Shown one piece after another: positions 58,201 to 64,000 of a stretch of 64,000 bases of DNA. Position numbers and translations under genes: made by a program. The stretch's first letter is position 1; each line of letters begins with the position of its first letter. Source of the stretch: Bretschneidera sinensis (Eukaryota; Streptophyta; Magnoliopsida; Brassicales; Akaniaceae); NCBI GenBank assembly GCA_023935145.1, contig CM043705.1, positions 18,254,501 through 18,318,500 on the forward strand, read 5' to 3'. The notes beneath the pieces were generated by a model. It saw nothing but the letters and a program-made list of their open reading frames with translations, searched no databases and was not told where the DNA came from.

Positions 58201-58682
58201 AAATTTTTTTAAAACAATTATTATTCATTTCAGGATAACTCTCCGGTTATACAGGATCTTTGAGATCAACACTATTTTTTCTATAATTTACTCCAATTAA
58301 TACAGACGAAATGACCTTGACCTGGTGACCCATAGAAACATGTTTGTGTTTCACTCGTCAGCGAGAGGTCCAAAACAAATCGGGTCATAGAAGCATTACG
58401 TGAGGCCCAAGTCATGAGGCATCGATCATCCCAGTCCATAACTCCACATCGTCACCCAGCAAGATATTTCCCAAAATGCTTTCTTAAAGCCCCGGCCCCG
58501 TTCTCTACGGATTCCACAGACTCTCTCTCCTTTCCTTTCAAACACAAAACGCACCTTGATTCCGCTAATTTACTCCATTAGGGCTTTTTTATTCTCTCTT
58601 AACATTCCTTAGCCTCACTCTGCACCAACAAGAACCGTAGTCCTCTCCCTCTGTAATTTTTATTTATATCGGACTACTGATT
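58201..58682 (+). promoter_or_regulatory. Probable promoter and 5' untranslated region of the glutaminyl-tRNA synthetase gene
   Basis: CT-rich leader (58510-58680) just before the ATG. AGGCCCAA at 58403-58410 contains GGCCCA, the complement of the site II element TGGGCC found in many plant housekeeping and translation genes. No TATA box at a clear distance. The copia fragment ends only about 200 bp upstream of this motif. Transcription start is not determined. Confidence 0.5.
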
Positions 58683-61600
58683 ATGGTGGTCAAAGACGAG
58701 AAGTCCGAGAAATCATTGGAGCTATTATTGAAGATTGGCTTAGACGAGCGAACCGCGCGAAACACCATAGCCAACAACAAGGTCACTGCCAATCTAACGG
58801 CTGTGATTCACGAGGTACTCTATTTTCGTCGTCTTCTTCCTTTTTTCCTTTTTCTCAGTATGTGTTTTGTTAATACTATGTTGTTTAATCGAAATTTTTG
58901 GTTTCGGTGCTGCTGCTATGTTTGGTTGCCGTTAGAATTAGAAAGGTAGTCTTTGGTTCTTCTGCTTTAGATTGTGTTTTTTTGTTTTGTGGAGAATAGG
59001 AAATGAAATTGAAGTAAAAAAAAAACTCAACTAAACAAATCAATATATAGTAAATTCCATATATCTTTGTGGCTAATTTTGTGTCCAAGTGATATTTCTT
59101 CTTCTACTGCTATTTTGATTAATTTACACAATGTGTGGCTCAACGAGGTGAGGTCCGCGTGTATCGAGTGAGACAGAGTCCGTGCTCTGTGAGTACTGGA
59201 TAATCTCATGAAGGGGGTTGTTTAATTAGGAAGTTATAACCTATAGAAATCTTAGTTTTTATGGTTTTGGTTTTTTATTTTTTTGTCCTTTCTAGTTAAA
59301 CAGAGGTTATGTTTTTGAGGTTATTCTTTGGTGTTAATTGATGTTCTAATTTATTTGATATTCTCATGCTAGCTAATTAGCCAATTTTGGTAGCTCCTTT
59401 CCTTTTGTTTATATAATATATACGCCCTTTGTTATGTGTTTCAGGCTGCTGTTACAGATGGATGTGACCGCATTGTCGGAAATCTACTGTACACTGTAAG
59501 ATAATTCATTGATTAATTATTCCACTATTTTTTTTTGCTATGCTCTTCAGGAATCACCACAAGAAAAAAAGAAAAAAAATAAAAATGCTCTTGGAGTCAA
59601 AATATTTACTTAATAATTTTATAATCCATTGCATCTTAGATAAATTCATCATTTTTTGAATCTACATTCAACAAAAATCATTTCGTAATTCTTGAATCTT
59701 TTTCCCCAGTTTAAGGATTTTCTGTTGAGTTAATTTCCATGTAAATGAACGAATGACAGGTTGCTACAAAGTACCCAGCAAATGCCCTTGTACATCGCCC
59801 AACCTTGCTTGAATACATTGTCTCCTCTAAGGTTTAATACAAATTCTCCTTTATTCTTTAAGGTTCTATACTTTCTGCATTTATTGCAGCAGTATTTTCT
59901 CTTAGCCTGATTATTTTGTTTTGTTCTTTGTTTTCTCTAGTTAGTTAGTAAAATAGTGTTTTTTATTTTAAATATAAACAAGGTGGTTAATTTTGAAGTT
60001 TTTTTTGCTGTACAACTATTCTTACACAGTAATACTTTTGCCAGATTAAGACCCCAGCCCAGTTGGAAGCAGCATTTTCATTTTTTGCAAGCACTGGTTC
60101 AGAGATTTTTAAGTTGAATGAATTCGAAGAAGCATGTGGTGTTGGTAGGATATAACATTTCATTCTTTTGACATACTATGTCTAAGTTTTCTTCATCCTA
60201 GATCTTTCTTATGACTATTGTGGCACTTATGATAGCAATTTGGTTTCACTTTTTTTGAACATGCCATGAGCACGACTATGAATTTCGAATATTCTTTGCA
60301 TTTACTTAAATTTTATGCATCCTTTTCTGGAGTTAAGACATTGATTACTTAATTGTACTTGTAAACAGGGGTTGAAATCTCTGTGGATGATATCAAACAA
60401 ACTGTTGAGGAGATTTTTGAAGAGAATAAAAATGCGATTTTAGAGTTACGTTACCGAATCAATGGTTAGTGTTTGATTCTTAAAGCGTTCTAAAAGTTTT
60501 TACTTCTCCGCATTGTTTTTTCTGTTATCGGTTTTACCATGGTTTGGATCCCAATCAGTGTTCGTTGGTCCCTTGTTTATGAGCATGAATTGTGTATTTC
60601 AATAATGTGGAATTAGTGCATATAATCTTCATTGACAATTATAGTTGTATGTGGCTATAGGCTAGAGGGAATGTTTATGTCAAGCTTTGCACATATAAAT
60701 TTTTTTTTGGAGGAAAGGGGGGAGGGGGACTACCAAATTTTAGTAATTAGAAAATCTCTTAGGAGAAAACCAGGATACTAATTGAAAATAAGGAATCACT
60801 TTCTCTCCCTCCCTCTTGCACACAGGGAAGGTATACGTGCACAAAGCGGAGGGCGGTTGCACCTGTTATATTTCTTTTGGCATTTTCACCTGCATGTTGC
60901 TTTGGTGACTTGTCTGTGCATGCACAGATGTTGGAACCTACTTCTCAACTCCCAATTTTGTTTTTTATTATCCCATTTTGCTCAATGTTTTATTTGATGT
61001 CTATATTTTCCTCTAGTGGGTGAATTATTCGGGCATGTTCGAAAGAGGCTCCCGTGGGCTGATCTGAAGATTGTAAAGGTGAATGCTCTCTCTTTTTCTC
61101 CCTTTCTCCTCTCTCTTCTCTCAGATCTGAATGTCAATAGCTAGAACTTAGAACAGCTGTGGTAGTTACTATAATTTTGTTATACAAAATTATATTAAGG
61201 TGGCTTGGGCATAGCCCAATTGGTAACCACATCTCTTTTTAGTCCCAAGTTCAAATCCTCCAACCCCCAATTATGAAAAAAATATTGTTATACTTTTCTG
61301 ATTTCCATGCCTTTGTATATGACAGCAACTCATAGATGCAAAATTGTATGAACTACTTGGTGAAAGAACTGCAGCTGATGATGAGAAGCCTTCAAAAAAG
61401 AAGGATAAGAAAGAGAAGAAGGAAAAGCAAGTGAGCCAAGTTACATTCTTATAACTTCTTGCATGCATCTTTTTGTGATAGGATTTATAATTTTTTTCCG
61501 CTTGTGTGCTTATCGTGTAGGAGATAACTGTTTCTGATGATACTCCAGCACAGCCATCTGAAGAAGAGCTTAATCCATATTCAATATTCCCTCAACCGGA

Positions 61601-62467
61601 AGAGAATTCCAGGGTAAGTGATAAAATATTTTTGGTTAATATATGCTAAATCCCAATCTTTATTGTTCGTGGAGTTTTCTCACACCGTTCAATAATACCA
61701 TCTCTTTTCCTGCTCCTTTTGACTGTTATACATCTGGAAATGTCTCAGTTCCCACCAAAAAAAGAATAACAGTGTTGGTCAGAACAAAGACATTTAAGAG
61801 CCCTTTGAGTTTATTGGGATGATAATGATGGTGTTATCCATATAAAAAACTAAAAGGGTTGGTGATTAATAGGAATATAATAAAAAATTGGTGATGATGA
61901 TTCATGAATAGAATATAAAAGAAAAGACGACGACTTGTTGAGAAGGTTGATTAGATTGTATTACTTAGGCTATGATCTCTGTTTATGTTGTAATTGTATT
62001 TGTGTAATTCATGAATCATTTGTATAGTTTATGGCTAACCATTGCTTTAGATTCTCACATGCGCAGCTATCTATAAGCATTTGATAAGTAATATGATGAC
62101 TCTCTTGTGTATTATCAGGTGCATACTGAAATCTTTTTCAGTGATGGCTCTGTGCTAAGATGTAGCAATACAAGGGAAATGCTTGACAAACACTTGAAGG
62201 CAACAGGGGGAAAAGTTTTTACCCGCTTTCCACCTGAACCAAATGGGTATCTGCATATTGGACATGCAAAGGTAAGATGTACAATTAATACTAAGGTGTG
62301 AGATGATTTATCCAGGAAAAAAATAATAAAAATGATAAGAAAGAGTAAGGTTTGTTATTGACCCTATGCTTTGAGCTTTTGTTTTTTCCTTATTTTATTA
62401 TTTTTTCTTAGGCAATGTTTGTTGACTTCGGTCTGGCGAAAGAGAGAGGTGGATGCTGCTATCTGAG
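58683..62467 (+). CDS. Cytosolic glutaminyl-tRNA synthetase, exons 1-10 (3' truncated by window)
   Basis: Charges tRNA-Gln with glutamine in the cytosol. Exons by GT-AG boundaries: 58683-58814, 59445-59495, 59760-59831, 60045-60144, 60369-60464, 61017-61078, 61326-61430, 61521-61613, 62119-62271, 62412-62467. They join in frame for 306 codons plus two bases. The eukaryote-specific N-terminal domain (GlnRS R1/R2, about residues 1-190) begins [21 protein letters not shown] Lys-rich linker ([11 protein letters not shown]) closes exon 7, and exon 8 has the [15 protein letters not shown] hinge. Exon 9 carries [16 protein letters not shown] with the class I HIGH signature; exon 10 starts the catalytic domain ([17 protein letters not shown]). 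The remaining catalytic and anticodon-binding parts lie beyond 64000. No stops or frameshifts: intact. The Arabidopsis counterpart is OVA9. Confidence 0.95.
61199..61283 (+). repeat. tRNA-derived SINE fragment in intron 6 of the synthetase gene
   Basis: A-box-like TAGCCCAATTGG (61212-61223) and B-box-like AGTTCAAATCC (61248-61258), then a short A-run (GAAAAAAAT). About 85 bp. The order and spacing are those of a tRNA-related SINE head; the sequence between is too poor to be a tRNA gene. Confidence 0.6.
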
Positions 62468-63404
62468 GTGAAAATTTTGCTTTTGTGCTACTTTAATTTA
62501 TAAGTGGAGCTTTTAGTTATGTTTAGTTTTCAAGCCCTTTTCTTTCTTTCTTTGTTTTTATTTTTACTTGAAAATTACCATCGAAGTTTGTTTCTTTTGT
62601 CTTGATTTCAAATAATATTTTTTTCTAAATTTTCAACTTTTTTTTCTTCTAATATATAAAAAATATTTTAAAGCAACTAGAACTTATTCATCTTGCAGCA
62701 TTTATTATTTCCCTGAAGTTTTTAAGTTGTAATTTAAAGGCATTGGATCTACATCTAACTCGTTAGTTAGTACAACTTGGTTGTCATGATTGTAAGTGGG
62801 TATCATTTTTTGAGCTAATACTATGTGAATACAGAATACAGCATTTTGAGTCTGTCAACTCTTATGTTTTCCATGTTCATTGTAGAATAGGCCTCGCAAA
62901 TTAAATGGTTTCTAAAGTAGGCTGGGATTCAGCATTATATTTTATTTTTTCTGGTTAATAGAATATAGCATTATTTTTAGGACAAATTGTAAAATCAAGA
63001 AATGCACTCATAAATTCGTCCTGGCATTTGGTGGTCACAGAACATAAATTTGGGTTAAAATCTCTATGCTGATGGCATACCTATGAAATCTTCAGTATGC
63101 AAAATGACTATAACATTGAGCTCCTGTTCGGTTGACTAAAGCAGTATTACACCTTTTTTTGTTTTAAATTTTCTGAATAGAAATTAAAAACTAGAAGATT
63201 GTTAGACTGCCATTGCTGTGGTTAACATATTTGGTTGAGACCTTGCCTTTTCACTTGATGACTGTTGGACATAGGTAGTGCCAATGCAATCTTATTAGTT
63301 TGCAGTGCATGTTTGGGCATTACCTAATTAGTTTTAATTATGATTTTGTTATTACATTGTTAATACATGCTTACTCTTTGATTCCTTTTTCTATCTTTTG
63401 GTTG

Positions 63405-63636
63405 GTTTGAAATGAGAAGAATCATAGAGCTTTTGATGGCGTTGAGAGATCTTTAATTGTAATTAGGTTGAGGTGGTTCAATGCCTTTATTTTTTGGGTC
63501 AAAGAAAATTCTTTTGTAAATGAAGTAGATATAGTTGATTTTGTTGGCTCCCTCTCCTATAGATAGCCTTGTAAATGGGTTGCACCCCCTTGGTGCGCTT
63601 TTCTTTCTATTTATACATTTTACTTATAAAAAAAAT
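63405..63636 (+). repeat. LINE 3'-end fragment 1 in intron 10
   Basis: Contains AATCATAGAGCTTTTGATGG, then GTTGCACCCCCTTGGTGCGC and an A-run (63628-63635). This is the usual 3' end of plant L1-type LINEs: the ERNRRxF-type codons, then a CACCCCCTTGGTG hairpin before poly-A. Strongly 5'-truncated. Confidence 0.6.
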
Positions 63637-63721
63637 ACATGTATACTTTTTATTTGACCTAATTGTTTTCTATTATTGACTGTTCATTGGAGGGTAAATA
63701 TAGTTGATTTTAAGGTTTGGC

Positions 63722-63945
63722 TTGAACGGAATAGGATAGCTTTTGACGGCAAAGAAAAACCCCTTAGCCATCATCAAGGATGGGTGGTTACATACTTTTG
63801 GGTTTTGGTTTGATGGGATTTATTTTTGGAAATGATGAAAATATCATAAGCCTCTTTGAGATTCTATTGTGTAGATAGCTTTTTGTACTTGGGTGGCACC
63901 CCTTTGGTGCCTTTGATATATGTACTTTTTTTCTTGTAAAAAAAG
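63722..63945 (+). repeat. LINE 3'-end fragment 2 in intron 10
   Basis: Reads WLERNRIAFDGKE at its start, and ends GGTGGCACCCCTTTGGTGCC plus an A-run (63937-63943). Same family type as fragment 1, same strand, about 85 bp away. Confidence 0.65.
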
Positions 63946-64000
63946 ATGCAAAGAATTACTAGCACTTATAGGTTTGTGGTTGCTTGAATAAAGGTCTCTT

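Larger units (their letters stand above)
62468..64000 (+). other. Intron 10 of the synthetase gene (open to the right)
   Basis: Starts GTGAAAAT after the AG of exon 10 (phase 2). The next exon should begin with a Tyr-Asp-Asp codon series; I find none before the window ends, so the intron exceeds 1.5 kb. Its right half holds two LINE tails. Confidence 0.75.

Noticed and set aside
61199..61283. tRNA gene in intron 6
   Set aside because: Boxes present, but no acceptor or anticodon stem pairing; treated as a SINE.

Overview
This is a repeat-dominated stretch of a plant nuclear genome, most likely a eudicot. The evidence is the plant cytosolic glutaminyl-tRNA synthetase gene with many short GT-AG exons, the plant-type LTR retrotransposons, an AT-rich background and nested transposon insertions. 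I cannot name the species. Only two convincing host genes are present: an intronless minus-strand gene for a small serine-rich, basic-tailed plant protein (35993-36817), and the 5' part of a glutaminyl-tRNA synthetase gene (58683 to beyond the right edge, ten exons visible).

Layout. 1-2686 is the 3' end of a Sirevirus-type copia element (env-like remnant, duplicated polypurine motifs, 3' LTR). 2709-8897 is a complete Tork/Tnt1-like copia element with a perfect 5-bp target duplication (CCGAC); its polyprotein is one continuous frame broken only by nonsense codons. 10200-28555 is gypsy territory: a truncated copia LTR, a minus-strand Tekay-like element (A), an inverted LTR fragment, and a plus-strand Tekay-like element (B) with an internal inversion. 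28556-31810 holds remnants of a transposon-like gene (tandem exon-like repeats, a GRF-like zinc-finger ORF) interrupted by a solo Sirevirus LTR with target duplication GTATT. 33309-35249 has two related hAT-like non-autonomous elements on either side of about 150 bp of other sequence.

37817-45099 is a nested structure. A 175-bp foldback MITE was split by a copia element (C, target duplication AAAAC). Its 5' LTR was split by a 593-bp hAT-type element (target duplication GAGTTGAT) that carries a tRNA-like promoter head, and its pol gene was hit by a gypsy LTR fragment.

45100-52390 is AT-rich, with a MITE-like element, TA microsatellites and a four-unit tandem repeat. 52391-55786 is a GC-rich, minus-strand, non-autonomous LTR element whose whole interior is three blocks of satellite-like repeats (48-bp, about 125-bp and 53/51-bp units). 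This is the most unusual object in the window. 55962-58200 holds a LINE RNase H-like remnant and a copia reverse-transcriptase fragment. The glutaminyl-tRNA synthetase gene then runs to the right edge with a SINE in intron 6 and two LINE tails in intron 10.

The genes do not form a pathway. The window mainly records successive insertions, and boundaries with target duplications allow their order to be read. All element names are by motif recognition; no database search was possible.
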